Positions 52,999 to 61,954 of a stretch of 64,000 nt of DNA are shown in pieces. The translations under genes were made by a program, and so were the position numbers. The stretch spans positions 1 through 64,000 of the forward strand of contig CALUJC010000013.1 of assembly GCA_944320865.1 (NCBI GenBank). Reading direction: 5' to 3'. The DNA is from an uncultured Bacteroides sp. Lineage in GTDB: Bacteria; Bacteroidota; Bacteroidia; Bacteroidales; Bacteroidaceae. The notes beneath the pieces are model-generated. The model saw nothing but the letters and a program-made list of their open reading frames with translations. It ran no database searches and had not been told where the DNA came from. Numbering within the stretch: the first letter of the stretch is position 1; each line of letters begins with the position of its first letter.

Positions 52999-54384
52999 TT
53001 AAAGCGTTTCTTGCTTTAGTTGTTCGACAAAGGCGTCAATGCGATGTAATTCTTTGGGGATATCAATAGATTGCGGGCAATGCGGATTGCATTGGCCACA
53101 CCCTGTACAATGGTCTGCTTGGCGTAGGCGGGGTACACTCCGGTCGTATCCGATGAGAAAGGCTCGGCGTTGGCGGCGGTATTCAGGGTCGCCGCTGGTT
53201 TGCGGCATGCGGTCTTCGGTAATGCATTTATTGTAATGGAGCAATATGCCCGGTATGTCTATGCCGTATGGGCAAGGCATGCAATATTGGCAATCGTTGC
53301 ACGGTATGGTGGGATATTGCACCATAAGGTCGGCTGTATCGTAGAGAAATTGTTCTTCTTCCTTGGTGAGGGGTACCAATGGGGAGTAGGTACGCACGTT
53401 TTCTTGCAGATGTTCCATATAAGTCATGCCGCTCAGTACGGTTAGTACACCTTTGGGGGTACCTGCATATCGGAACGCCCATGATGCCACGCTTGCTTCT
53501 GGGGCTCGTTCTTTGAGGCGTGCCACGATGTGTTGCGGAACATTTGACAATCTTCCTCCCAACAATGGCTCCATGATGACGGCAGGGATGTTTTTCTTTT
53601 CCAACTCGGCATACAGGTAATCGGCATTGACATTATTGCCTGAGGCATGCGTCCAATCTACATAATTCATTTGAATCTGTACGAAATCCCAGTGTACTTC
53701 ATCGTGCATGGCCAGTACTTCGTCGAACACTTCTTTTGTGCCATGGAAGGAGAAACCTAAGTGCCGTATGTGTCCTGCTTTACGTTCGGCACGGAGAAAG
53801 TCTATCATCCCGTTCTCTATGTAGCGCGCACGAAAGGTCTCAATGCCTCCATTACCAATGGAGTGCAGCAGGTAGTAGTCTATGTAGTCCGTTTGCAAAT
53901 CGCGGAAAGATTGACGGTACATGGCAATAGAGTTTTCCCGGCTGAAGTTGGAGAAATTGGAGAGTTTCGTAGCTATATAGATGGATTCGCGTGGGTAGCG
54001 TTTTAAAGCAATTCCAGTAGATTTCTCGCTCCATCCTTGTACGTATACAGGGGAGGTGTCAAAGTAGTTTACGCCGTGGGCTATAGCATAGTCAATAAGG
54101 GAATTTACAGCATCTTGGTCAATGACATTTCCGTTACCTTCAGGTGAGGGTAGAGTAGGCCAGCGCATGCATCCATAACCTAATAATGACACATTGTCGT
54201 CTCCCAACGTGGAGAAAGAACGCATGGTCATGCTTCCTCCTCCGGCTGTAGCCGATGAACCTGTGGCTGAGACCGAATTACCATTTGGTTTGCCGCAGCT
54301 ATAGAGCGATGCTGTGCCTGTGGCTGCCGTGATGCCTACTATTTTAATGAATTCGCGACGGTTTATAGAGTTGTTTTGGGTCAT
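52999..54384 (-). CDS. Aldo/keto reductase with C-terminal 4Fe-4S domain and Tat signal
   Basis: A 461-residue protein. Residues 8-30 (NRREFIKIVGITAATG) form a twin-arginine signal with a Cys shortly after (LYSCGK), so it is probably exported folded and possibly lipid-anchored. The aldo/keto reductase barrel has GYGCMRWPTL, YFDTSPVYVQGWSE and LGFSFHG. Two iron-sulfur motifs follow: CNDCQYCMPCPYGIDIPG near residue 358 and CTGCGQCNPHCPQSIDIP near residue 420. It lies 24 nt after the polyferredoxin gene, suggesting electron transfer between them; the substrate is unknown. Confidence 0.92.
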   Translation of the reverse strand: MTQNNSINRREFIKIVGITAATGTASLYSCGKPNGNSVSATGSSATAGGGSMTMRSFSTLGDDNVSLLGYGCMRWPTLPSPEGNGNVIDQDAVNSLIDYAIAHGVNYFDTSPVYVQGWSEKSTGIALKRYPRESIYIATKLSNFSNFSRENSIAMYRQSFRDLQTDYIDYYLLHSIGNGGIETFRARYIENGMIDFLRAERKAGHIRHLGFSFHGTKEVFDEVLAMHDEVHWDFVQIQMNYVDWTHASGNNVNADYLYAELEKKNIPAVIMEPLLGGRLSNVPQHIVARLKERAPEASVASWAFRYAGTPKGVLTVLSGMTYMEHLQENVRTYSPLVPLTKEEEQFLYDTADLMVQYPTIPCNDCQYCMPCPYGIDIPGILLHYNKCITEDRMPQTSGDPEYRRQRRAFLIGYDRSVPRLRQADHCTGCGQCNPHCPQSIDIPKELHRIDAFVEQLKQETL

Positions 54385-54408
54385 AACTTGGAGGGATTAT
54401 TATTATTA

Positions 54409-55920
54409 TTATATAACATGGTGTATCTCTATGCCTTCTACGTGGATTGCGCTATATGGTCGTGCAGGACAAAGGGCTTCACAAGCGCCACATCCTATGC
54501 ATCGTTCGGCATTGATGGCGGGAATGCGGATATCGCTGTCTGGATGTTGGGTGTCGGCCACCATGATAATGGCTTCCGTCGGGCAATGGCGAGCACAATT
54601 GTCACAAGGCTGTCCGTCACTTTGAGTGATGCAGTTTTGGCGTGTCCATATTGCGGTACCAATTTTGATAGATGACTTTTCGGCACGGTCTATTAGATTA
54701 ATAGCTCCGGTTGGACAGACTTCCGAGCAACGGACGCACTCGGGGCGGCAGTAGCCTCGCTCATAGCTCATCTCGGGTTGCATCAGCTTTATAATGTTGG
54801 TGGAGGGGCGCAATACCTGATTAGGGCAGGCAGACACGCATAGCTGGCAGGCTGTGCAATGCTGGGCGAAATGGCGGGTATCTTGCGATCCTGGAGGCAA
54901 AATAGGAGTCTGTCTAACAGGACGTTTTTTATCTATGATGGGAGCTAAGCCGCCATCCACTTTCTTCTCTTGTGCCTTCAATGCAGAGGTACCTAATGCA
55001 AGGGCTGTGCCTACGAGGAAACTGCGCCGGGTATTGTTGTTATCTTGCTTATTGTTGGTAGTTGCAGATTGCATTTCCATTTTCTTCCAAGGCAATTGTG
55101 GCTTATATGAAATAGCGTCGTGCTTGCATTGTTCTATGCAATCCATGCAGGCCACACATCGGCTCAAATCAATCTTATGTTTTTTGTAGTCGATGCAAGC
55201 TGCCTTACATTGGCGGGAGCATAGACTGCACGAAGTACATTTTGTTTCGTTAATACTGATGCGAAACCATGAATAGCGGGCTATGAATCCCAATACCGTA
55301 CCTACAGGACAGATGGTGTTACAGTAAGTCCGTCCATTGCGTACGGCAAGGATCGTTAAAATGATAAATGTAACCAAGGCGATGATAAATGTGGGCAGGC
55401 TTTTGAGCCATACTTCTGTTTCATAGAAGGCATAGCTGTCAGCACGTTCGGCCAGGTAGGCAAGGGCATTGTTGCCCCATATCCACAAGGGTTGCAGCAG
55501 ATTGCCGGCTATACGGCCATAAGCACTGTAAGGGGCAAGCAACGCCACCAACGAACCTATGCCGGTTGCCATGGCTATGATAAATATAACTAATACTCCA
55601 TATCTTAACCACAACTTGGCTGGCGAGTAAGAGTAGGGCAACTTGTGTCGTTTTCCACTGACTTTGCGACCTATCCAAGCAAGAAAATCTTGAAAGATGC
55701 CCAGCGGACAAATGACGGAGCAGTATATTCGCCCGAATATCCAAGTCAACGCTACTAATAGTAGAATGACACTTACATTGAGAGCTAGCACTGCAGGCAA
55801 AAATTGGATATGCGCCATCCACCCGAACCATGCGTGCAACGTCCCTGTAAAGTCAAGGAATAATAAGGTGATTAGCGTTAGGCTGATAATGGCCAAAGTT
55901 AGTCTGATTGTACGTAACAT
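54409..55920 (-). CDS. NapH/NapG-like membrane polyferredoxin fusion
   Basis: A 503-residue protein. Residues 1-290 are NapH-like: several transmembrane helices, two CP motifs (YCSVICPLG, YCNTICPVG) and two ferredoxin clusters (CTSCSLCSRQC, CVACMDCIEQC). At about residues 297-316 there is an internal twin-arginine-like sequence RRSFLVGTALALGTSALKA, then a NapG-like part with four more Cys clusters (CTACQLCVSAC, CVRCSEVC, CDNCARHC, CIGCGACEALC). It should pass electrons from the quinol pool across the membrane, here probably to the Fe-S aldo/keto reductase encoded next. A minus-strand -7 box TATCTTTG is at 56020-56027. Confidence 0.88.
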   Translation of the reverse strand: MLRTIRLTLAIISLTLITLLFLDFTGTLHAWFGWMAHIQFLPAVLALNVSVILLLVALTWIFGRIYCSVICPLGIFQDFLAWIGRKVSGKRHKLPYSYSPAKLWLRYGVLVIFIIAMATGIGSLVALLAPYSAYGRIAGNLLQPLWIWGNNALAYLAERADSYAFYETEVWLKSLPTFIIALVTFIILTILAVRNGRTYCNTICPVGTVLGFIARYSWFRISINETKCTSCSLCSRQCKAACIDYKKHKIDLSRCVACMDCIEQCKHDAISYKPQLPWKKMEMQSATTNNKQDNNNTRRSFLVGTALALGTSALKAQEKKVDGGLAPIIDKKRPVRQTPILPPGSQDTRHFAQHCTACQLCVSACPNQVLRPSTNIIKLMQPEMSYERGYCRPECVRCSEVCPTGAINLIDRAEKSSIKIGTAIWTRQNCITQSDGQPCDNCARHCPTEAIIMVADTQHPDSDIRIPAINAERCIGCGACEALCPARPYSAIHVEGIEIHHVI

Positions 55921-56111
55921 AGATTAGTGCTTAACGTTTGATGATTAGCATTTTAAGAAGGAACAATTGTTGGCGGTTGATGCTTATTGTTGAATACAGA
56001 CCGCTAATTTTCTTCTTTGCAAAGATACAGTTTTGTCGCTTAATAGAATAGAATGAGTTGTGATAATAAATGTTATTAAATATAGGTGAACGTTCAAAAA
56101 AATAAAAAGGT

Positions 56112-56143
56112 TTTGCTCTTTTGCTTTTTGCCTGTTACTTTTG
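56112..56143 (+). promoter_or_regulatory. Promoter of the TPR protein gene
   Basis: TTTG (56112-56115), 20 nt, TACTTTTG (56136-56143), 28 nt upstream of the ATG. The rest of the 250-nt gap holds the divergent -7 box at 56020-56027 and AT-rich sequence. Confidence 0.7.
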
Positions 56144-56170
56144 GGAAACTTTTTAAAACTTATAAAGCAC

Positions 56171-56887
56171 ATGAAAAAATTAATCTTATCTCTTGCGCTG
56201 TGTTTCGCAGCTGTGGCAGGCTTTGCACAAGAGGCCTCCGATCCTAATCAATTACTGAACGAAGGTAAAACCGCTCTTGAGGCTAGGAATTATCAGGAGG
56301 CGTTTGACAAGTTAAGCGCTTACCTTACTCAGACGAACGACGAAGACTCCGTTATTGCTTTCAATTGTGGTGTCTGTGCAGACAAAATTAAGAAACCCGC
56401 CGAAGCTGCCAAGTATTTTGACATTGCCATCAAGAAGAACTACAATCTTGTTAATTCATACATTGGAAAAGTAGGTGCCTTGAAAGACCTGAAGCAGAAC
56501 GATGAATACGTAGCAGCCTTGAAAGAAGCCATGACTGCCGTACCCGACAACAAAGCTACCTTCGAGAAGATGTATGTCAACTTCTATCTTACACAAGGTG
56601 TAGCAGCACAGAAGGCCAAGAATACCGATGCCGCTGCCGCTGCTTTCAAGGAAGTGCTGGCCATGCAACCGCAAAACCTCAACGCTCTTAATGCGCTCGG
56701 CCTGTTGTACTACACTAAGGGTGCAGGTCTGGTACAGAGCGATATGGACAAAGCTAAGGCTGAGTTTGCCACCGCTAAGCAGTATTTGGACCAGCTCGTA
56801 CCTCTTCTTTCTGAAAGCAACGCCGCACAGAAGAAAATGTTGACTAACGCCAACACGATGTTAAATTACATCAATTCACTGAAATAA
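56171..56887 (+). CDS. Exported tetratricopeptide repeat protein
   Basis: A 238-residue protein with signal peptide MKKLILSLALCFAAVAGFAQ followed by TPR units (NEGKTALEARNYQEAFDKLSAYL, PAEAAKYFDIAIKKNYN, DAAAAAFKEVLAMQPQNLNALNALGLLYY in parts: AFKEVLAMQPQNLNALNALG). No catalytic motif. It probably serves as a periplasmic scaffold. Start at ATG 56171 to place the signal peptide first. A strong promoter and a terminator suggest a monocistronic, well-expressed gene. Confidence 0.9.
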   Translation: MKKLILSLALCFAAVAGFAQEASDPNQLLNEGKTALEARNYQEAFDKLSAYLTQTNDEDSVIAFNCGVCADKIKKPAEAAKYFDIAIKKNYNLVNSYIGKVGALKDLKQNDEYVAALKEAMTAVPDNKATFEKMYVNFYLTQGVAAQKAKNTDAAAAAFKEVLAMQPQNLNALNALGLLYYTKGAGLVQSDMDKAKAEFATAKQYLDQLVPLLSESNAAQKKMLTNANTMLNYINSLK

Positions 56888-56930
56888 TACTCTCAGAAAA
56901 TAAAGTTTGATTTGTTATATCATATGTATT

Positions 56931-56963
56931 CCCGTTTGGACGTGATGTTCAGACGGGATTTTT
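56931..56963 (+). terminator. Terminator of the TPR protein gene
   Basis: CCCGTTTGGAC (56931-56941) pairs with GTTCAGACGGG (56947-56957), with two mismatched or wobble positions, followed by ATTTTTTATTTT. Confidence 0.75.
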
Positions 56964-57023
56964 TATTTTCTTTCAGTGCCCTCTGGTGACAATAATATTT
57001 TCATTATTAAGTTGAAATACAAA

Positions 57024-57149
57024 TCAGGTATTAGTCAGTGTGTTAAAACATTCCTTGGTTTCCAGCGGTTTAATGAAAATGTGGGTAACAAATTCGGGTA
57101 ATTCAATCTCAAAAAACGGTGTCGCAGACGCATTCCACTCGTGTTGCCC
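57024..57149. other. Unexplained tRNA-proximal region with GGGTAA repeats
   Basis: Downstream of the tRNA gene is a stretch with the direct repeats GGGTAACAAATTC (57083) and GGGTAATTC (57096). On the minus strand a frame open for about 42 codons reads ...TPFFEIELPEFVTHIF... up to a stop at 57024-57026 but has no start codon. It could be a scar of an element that integrated next to the tRNA, or chance. No integrase gene is present in the window. Confidence 0.25.
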
Positions 57150-57150
57150 T

Positions 57151-57189
57151 AAAAAAGAAAACCGCTAACTAATTGATAGTCAGCGGTTA
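57151..57189 (-). terminator. Terminator of the tRNA-Ala gene
   Basis: On the minus strand, after the tRNA 3' end, AACCGCTGAC...AGTTAGCGGTT forms a stem, followed by TTCTTTTTT. Confidence 0.75.
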
Positions 57190-57191
57190 TT

Positions 57192-57268
57192 TGGTGGAGC
57201 ATAGCGGACTCGAACCGCTCACCTCGACACTGCCAGTGTCGCGCTCTAGCCAGATGAGCTAATGCCCC
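57192..57268 (-). tRNA. tRNA-Ala (anticodon GGC)
   Basis: A 77-nt cloverleaf on the minus strand. Acceptor stem GGGGCAT/ATGCTCC, D arm GCTC..GAGC, anticodon stem CGACA/TGTCG with loop CTGGCAG (anticodon GGC), T arm AGCGG-TTCGAGT-CCGCT, discriminator A and an encoded CCA (57194-57192). GGC decodes GCC/GCU alanine codons. Confidence 0.95.
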
Positions 57269-57284
57269 GTTTTGAAATCGGTGG

Positions 57285-57315
57285 CAAAGGTAAGGAGAAA
57301 AATGATATTAGCAAA
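57285..57315 (-). promoter_or_regulatory. Promoter of the tRNA-Ala gene
   Basis: On the minus strand TTTG (57315-57312), 19 nt, TACCTTTG (57292-57285), with the mature tRNA starting 16 nt further downstream; a textbook Bacteroidota promoter. Confidence 0.8.
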
Positions 57316-57433
57316 TATTTCGCCTTATTTTTTCACTTTTTATTTGTTCAAAAGTAAAGAAAATAGGTGGATAGGGGGGATAATTATGGGAAAAAAGTGC
57401 TATGTTTGCGGCGTCAAACAAAGGTTATGACTT

Positions 57434-57739
57434 ATGCTGATATACAATACGACTTATCATGTGGAAGAAGATCAGGAAAAGTATTTTCTGATATGGATGC
57501 AGGAATATTACCTTCCTGAGGTTGAGAAAAACGGAACTTTGCATGCTCCCCGTATATTGCGGGTATTGAGCCATCGGGAAGAGGGGAATTCTTGCTTCTC
57601 TGTGCAGTTTGAGGTGGAAGACTCGGCTCGTCTGCATCGCTGGCATCGTGAGCAGGGGGTGAAGCTGAATGAGGAACTGGTAAAGATATTCAAGGATAAA
57701 GTCGTGGGCTTTCCCACGTTGATGGAGGTGATAGTGTGA
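57434..57739 (+). CDS. DUF4286 family protein
   Basis: A 101-residue protein of the DUF4286 family ([23 protein letters not shown]...), a small alpha/beta fold reminiscent of ferredoxin-like dimers, with no known function. A -7 box TATGTTTG is at 57401-57408. Its TGA stop overlaps the GTG start of ruvC, so the two are translationally coupled. Confidence 0.88.
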   Translation: MLIYNTTYHVEEDQEKYFLIWMQEYYLPEVEKNGTLHAPRILRVLSHREEGNSCFSVQFEVEDSARLHRWHREQGVKLNEELVKIFKDKVVGFPTLMEVIV

Positions 57740-58305
57740 TTCGTCCGGTTGAAGAAAAGATTATCTTGGGCATCGATCCTGGTACTACTATCATGGGATA
57801 TGGCGTGTTGCGGGTGGCTGGTGTAAAACCGGAAATGATAGCCATGGGCATCATTGATTTGCGTAAGTTTGCCAACCATTACCTGAAGTTGCGACATATA
57901 CACGAACGGGTGTTGAGTATCATTGAAAGTTATCTGCCCGATGAAATGGCTATTGAGGCTCCTTTTTATGGGAAGAATGTCCAGTCTATGTTGAAGTTGG
58001 GACGTGCGCAGGGGGTGGCCATGGCGGTGGCATTGAGCCGCGACATCCCGATAACCGAGTATGCGCCGTTGAAAATCAAGATGGCGATTACCGGCAACGG
58101 GCAGGCTTCCAAAGAACAAGTGGCGGACATGTTGCAGCGTATGCTTCATTTCAGCAAAGAAGACATGCCGACCTTTATGGATGCTACGGACGGGCTGGCT
58201 GCTGCTTATTGCCACTACTTGCAGATGGGACGCCCAGAAGTGGAGAAAAGTTATCGTAGTTGGAAAGACTTCATTACCAAGAATCCTGATAAAGTAAAGA
58301 GATAG
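57736..58305 (+). CDS. ruvC: Crossover junction endodeoxyribonuclease RuvC
   Basis: A 189-residue Holliday-junction resolvase. The first catalytic Asp is in [13 protein letters not shown], the Glu in [18 protein letters not shown], and later acidic residues in [14 protein letters not shown]. The start is GTG at 57736, overlapping the DUF4286 stop; the next in-frame Met is beyond the first catalytic Asp, so the GTG start is decisive. Nearby ruvA/ruvB are absent, as is common in Bacteroidales. Confidence 0.96.
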   Translation: MIRPVEEKIILGIDPGTTIMGYGVLRVAGVKPEMIAMGIIDLRKFANHYLKLRHIHERVLSIIESYLPDEMAIEAPFYGKNVQSMLKLGRAQGVAMAVALSRDIPITEYAPLKIKMAITGNGQASKEQVADMLQRMLHFSKEDMPTFMDATDGLAAAYCHYLQMGRPEVEKSYRSWKDFITKNPDKVKR

Positions 58306-58306
58306 A

Positions 58307-59773
58307 ATGATGCGACAATATACTATGCGGATGGCGGGAGGCGTGGCGCGCAACCCGCTGGTGCGTCTGGCACAACCGGTGGATCTGGATATAGCCGCCG
58401 ATGAACACGTGGCCATTGTCGGCCCGAATGGGGTAGGCAAGAGCCTGTTGGTCGATATGCTGACCGGGAAATACCCTTTGCGGGATGGCACGTTGATGTA
58501 TGACTTCTCGCCTTCGCCTACTGCGACGGTTTATGACAATATCAAGTATATCGCCTTCCGTGACACTTATGGCTCAGCCGACGCTAATTATTATTACCAG
58601 CAGCGATGGAATGCCCACGACCAGGAGGAAGTGCCTACCGTGCGCGAACTGCTTGGCAAGGTGCCCGATAAGCTGGACAGACAGGCCAAGCAGACGTTGC
58701 TCGAAATGTTTCGCTTGGAGCCGTTGCTCGACAAGAAGATTATTCTGCTCTCCAGCGGGGAGTTGAGGAAATTCCAGCTGGCCAAGAGCCTGCTTACCTC
58801 GCCACGGGTGCTGATTATGGACAACCCCTTCATCGGGCTGGATGCCGCCACCCGTGCCTCGTTGGGCGAGTTGCTGGAGCAGTTGGCCGAGACGGGCAAA
58901 CTGCAAATCATCCTGGTGCTCTCTATGCTGGACGACGTGCCTCCGTTCATCACCCACGTAGTACCTGTGGCCAACAAGGTGGTGGGGTCGCAGGTGGATC
59001 GCCAGACTTACCTGGACGCTTTCCACGCACAAGACAAGGACAATCCCTGGACAAGCCTGCAGCAACGTATTGCGGAGCTGCCTTACACGCACACCAACTA
59101 TACTTCGGACGAGGTGGTAAGGCTGAACCACGTGAGCATCCGCTATGACGACCGCACCATCTTGAAAGACCTGGACTGGACGGTGATGCGTGGCGACAAG
59201 TGGGCATTGAGCGGAGAGAACGGGGCAGGCAAGTCCACCTTGCTGAGCCTGGTGTGTGCCGATAATCCCCAGTCGTATGCCTGCGACATCAGCCTCTTCG
59301 GGCGGAAACGCGGCACGGGCGAGAGCATTTGGGAGATTAAGAAACACATCGGCTACGTTAGTCCCGAGATGCACCGGGCCTATCTGAAGAACCTGCCGGC
59401 CATCGACATTGTAGCATCGGGCCTGCACGACAGCATCGGCCTGTATCAACGTCCCCATGAGGAGCAGATGGACGTGTGTGCCTGGTGGATGGATGTGTTC
59501 GGCATCGCCCATTTGAAGGACAAGCCATTCCTGCAGATATCCAGCGGCGAGCAACGCCTGGCCCTGCTGGCACGCGCCTTTGTGAAAGACCCCGAGCTGC
59601 TGATACTCGACGAGCCCCTGCACGGGCTGGATACATACAACCGCCGACGGGTGAAGAAAGTCATCGAGGCCTTCTGCCGCCGGCGGGACAAGACGCTGAT
59701 TATGGTGACGCATTACGAGGAGGAGCTTCCTGCCGTCATCACCCACCGCCTGCACCTGGAGCGCCACCATTAG
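58307..59773 (+). CDS. Tandem ABC ATPase (ModF-like)
   Basis: A 488-residue protein with two ABC ATPase domains and no membrane segments. Domain 1 has Walker A GPNGVGKS (about 40), signature LSSGELRK and Walker B VLIMDNPFIGLD, where Asn173 replaces the catalytic Glu. Domain 2 has Walker A GENGAGKS (about 303), signature ISSGEQRL and Walker B LLILDEPLHGLD with Glu intact. The layout matches ModF/PhrA-type twin ABC proteins, whose role is unclear. One nt after ruvC, so in the same operon. No permease gene is adjacent. Confidence 0.9.
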   Translation: MMRQYTMRMAGGVARNPLVRLAQPVDLDIAADEHVAIVGPNGVGKSLLVDMLTGKYPLRDGTLMYDFSPSPTATVYDNIKYIAFRDTYGSADANYYYQQRWNAHDQEEVPTVRELLGKVPDKLDRQAKQTLLEMFRLEPLLDKKIILLSSGELRKFQLAKSLLTSPRVLIMDNPFIGLDAATRASLGELLEQLAETGKLQIILVLSMLDDVPPFITHVVPVANKVVGSQVDRQTYLDAFHAQDKDNPWTSLQQRIAELPYTHTNYTSDEVVRLNHVSIRYDDRTILKDLDWTVMRGDKWALSGENGAGKSTLLSLVCADNPQSYACDISLFGRKRGTGESIWEIKKHIGYVSPEMHRAYLKNLPAIDIVASGLHDSIGLYQRPHEEQMDVCAWWMDVFGIAHLKDKPFLQISSGEQRLALLARAFVKDPELLILDEPLHGLDTYNRRRVKKVIEAFCRRRDKTLIMVTHYEEELPAVITHRLHLERHH

Positions 59774-59793
59774 CGCAGGGGAGGGGGAGAGGC

Positions 59794-60672
59794 TCAGATG
59801 CGCTCCAATACCGTCTCTATCAGGTTGTCTATCGAGTTCTTGTAGCCTGTATTGGCCTCGTGCGCCAGGCGGTTGGCAATGACCATGCACACAGTGGTGG
59901 CGCGGTGGCCCAGCAATCGGGCCAGTCCGGCCAGGGCCGAGCTTTCCATCTCGAAGTTGGTGATGCGCAGGCCTTGATATTCAAACTTCTCAATCTTTTC
60001 ATTCTGATGCGGGTCGGCCAGGGGGATGCGCAGCTGACGTCCTTGCGGCCCGAAGAAGCCTCCGGCGGCAACCGTGATGCCACGCACCATGTCCTCGCGG
60101 GCAATGCGTTCCACCAGTTCCTCGTCGGCATCGACCACGTAAGGCGCCGGGGCGCAGAGGTTGCCCGTCCATCCCATGTGGTTGAGGAAGGCGCGCTCCA
60201 TGGGCAGGTCGCACACGGCGTTGCGCCCGGCATAGAAGTTCAGCAGCCCGTCGAAACCGATGGACTTCTGCGAGCAGACGTAGGTGCCTACAGGCGTGTA
60301 GGGTTGCAGGCCGCCGCAGGTGCCGATGCGCACCAGTTCCAGTTGGCGCAGTTCAGGTTTTATTTCGCGGGTGTGGAAGTCGATGTTGGCCAACGCGTCC
60401 AGCTCGTTCACCACGATGTCGATGTTGTCGCACCCTATGCCGGTGCTCACCACCGTGATGCGCTTGCCCCGGCAGGTGCCGGTGACGGTGTGAAACTCGC
60501 GGCTCTGCACCTCGTGCTCGCGGGTGTCGAAGTGCCCGGCCACGAGGGCCACGCGCCCCGGGTCGCCCACCAGGATGACATTGTCGGCCAGCCATTCGGG
60601 CCGGACGTGGAGGTGGAACACGGAACCATCGTCGTTGATGATGAGTTCGGAAGGAGGAAAATACTGTTTCAT
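59794..60672 (-). CDS. Uridine phosphorylase-like nucleoside phosphorylase
   Basis: A 292-residue PNP/UDP family enzyme. VILVGDPGRVALVAGHFD near residue 33 (phosphate site), RIGTCGGLQPYTPVG in the middle and ITNFEMESSALAGLARLLGH near residue 230 (nucleoside site, Glu-Met-Glu) are present. It cleaves nucleosides with phosphate to a base and ribose 1-phosphate; uridine is the likeliest substrate. It follows the floA gene on the same strand but is separated from it by 236 nt that contain array F. Confidence 0.92.
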   Translation of the reverse strand: MKQYFPPSELIINDDGSVFHLHVRPEWLADNVILVGDPGRVALVAGHFDTREHEVQSREFHTVTGTCRGKRITVVSTGIGCDNIDIVVNELDALANIDFHTREIKPELRQLELVRIGTCGGLQPYTPVGTYVCSQKSIGFDGLLNFYAGRNAVCDLPMERAFLNHMGWTGNLCAPAPYVVDADEELVERIAREDMVRGITVAAGGFFGPQGRQLRIPLADPHQNEKIEKFEYQGLRITNFEMESSALAGLARLLGHRATTVCMVIANRLAHEANTGYKNSIDNLIETVLERI

Positions 60673-60776
60673 ATCTGTGTGTTTTTATTACTATAGGCTA
60701 ATGATGTCGTTCTGCCTTCCCTTTTATTCGGAGAAGGCCCTGCAGATACCTGTAGGCGGGGTAGGGAGGGGAGAAA

Positions 60777-60866
60777 CATCAGACGGCGTTTGATGTGGCA
60801 TCAGCCGCCGTCTGATGTAGGATGAAACGGCGTCTGATGGGGGTATCAAACGCCGTTTGATGTCGG
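60777..60866. repeat. Array F, 22-23 nt units, after floA
   Basis: Four units begin at 60777, 60799, 60822 and 60844. Each is built on a CATCAGACGGCGTTTGATG-like core; unit 4 is a perfect dyad ATCAAACG-C-CGTTTGAT. It lies 43 nt beyond the floA stop on the minus strand and about 105 nt before the phosphorylase start. Confidence 0.9.
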
Positions 60867-60908
60867 AACAAATCCGGTTCGGTCTAATCTGTCAACATAT
60901 TTCTCGGT

Positions 60909-61910
60909 TTATTTCCCGCTCGTCGGTGCGGCCGGTCCTGCCGTGGGGCGGGCAATGGCGTCGCGCATCTGCGTGTCGGCCTCGATGTTCTTCATGCGGT
61001 AGTAGTCCATGATGCCCAGGTTGCCGTTGCGGAAGGCTTCGGCCATGGCCTTGGGCACTTCGGCTTCGGCCTCGATAACTTTGGCGCGCGCTTCCTGTGC
61101 CTTGGCCTTCATCTCTTGCTCGCTGGCCACGGCCATGGCGCGGCGCTCTTCGGCCTTGGCCTGGGCAATGTTCTTGTCGGCATTGGCCTGGTCCATCTGC
61201 AGGGCGGCACCGATGTTCTTGCCTATGTCGATGTCGGCGATGTCGATGGAGAGGATTTCGAACGCTGTGCCGGCATCAAGCCCCTTGCGCAGTACGAGCT
61301 TGGAGATGGAGTCGGGGTTTTCGAGCACCGACTTGTGGCTTTCGCTGGAGCCGATGGACGACACGATGCCTTCGCCCACACGGGCCAGCACGGTGTCTTC
61401 GCCGGCGCCTCCCACCAACTGGCGGATGTTGGCACGGACGGTGACGCGGGCCTTGGCTATCAGCTGGATGCCGTCTTTGGCCACGGCGGTCACCGGAGGC
61501 GTGTCTATCACCTTGGGGTTGACGGACATCTGCACGGCCTCGAACACGTCGCGTCCGGCCAGGTCGATGGCCGTGGCCATCTGGAAGGACAGCTCGATGT
61601 TGGCCTTGGCGGCGGAGACGAGCGCGTGCACTACCTTCTCCACATGGCCGCCCGCCAGGTAGTGGGCCTCCAGTCCGTCGCGGGTAATGTTGTTGAGCCC
61701 GGCCTTGTGGGCTTCGATGAGTCCGGGAACAATGACGTAGGGCGGCACGTTGCGGATGCGCATCAGGAACAGCTGCACCAGCGAGATGTTTACGCCCGAC
61801 ACCTTGGCCGAGAGCCACAGGAAGAACGGCACGTAGTGGAAGAACAGTACTAAAAACACAATGGCGCCTACAATGATGAAGGCCGTCAGGTACATGGGAT
61901 TCAATTCCAT
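60909..61910 (-). CDS. floA: Flotillin-like protein FloA
   Basis: A 333-residue membrane scaffold protein: one N-terminal hydrophobic hairpin ([21 protein letters not shown]), an SPFH/band-7-like domain, and a long helical coiled coil rich in Ala/Glu ([20 protein letters not shown]). It organises membrane microdomains in characterised bacteria. The NfeD gene ends 44 nt upstream on the same strand, the usual partner of flotillin genes. Confidence 0.93.
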   Translation of the reverse strand: MELNPMYLTAFIIVGAIVFLVLFFHYVPFFLWLSAKVSGVNISLVQLFLMRIRNVPPYVIVPGLIEAHKAGLNNITRDGLEAHYLAGGHVEKVVHALVSAAKANIELSFQMATAIDLAGRDVFEAVQMSVNPKVIDTPPVTAVAKDGIQLIAKARVTVRANIRQLVGGAGEDTVLARVGEGIVSSIGSSESHKSVLENPDSISKLVLRKGLDAGTAFEILSIDIADIDIGKNIGAALQMDQANADKNIAQAKAEERRAMAVASEQEMKAKAQEARAKVIEAEAEVPKAMAEAFRNGNLGIMDYYRMKNIEADTQMRDAIARPTAGPAAPTSGK

Positions 61911-61954
61911 AAAGTATCAGTTATTAAATTTGTTGATATGAATGATGTGCTAAG

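Noticed and set aside
54399..54420. ATT microsatellite between the polyferredoxin and reductase genes
   Set aside because: A short simple repeat in a 24-nt gap; it may be slippage-prone but there is no evidence that it has a role.
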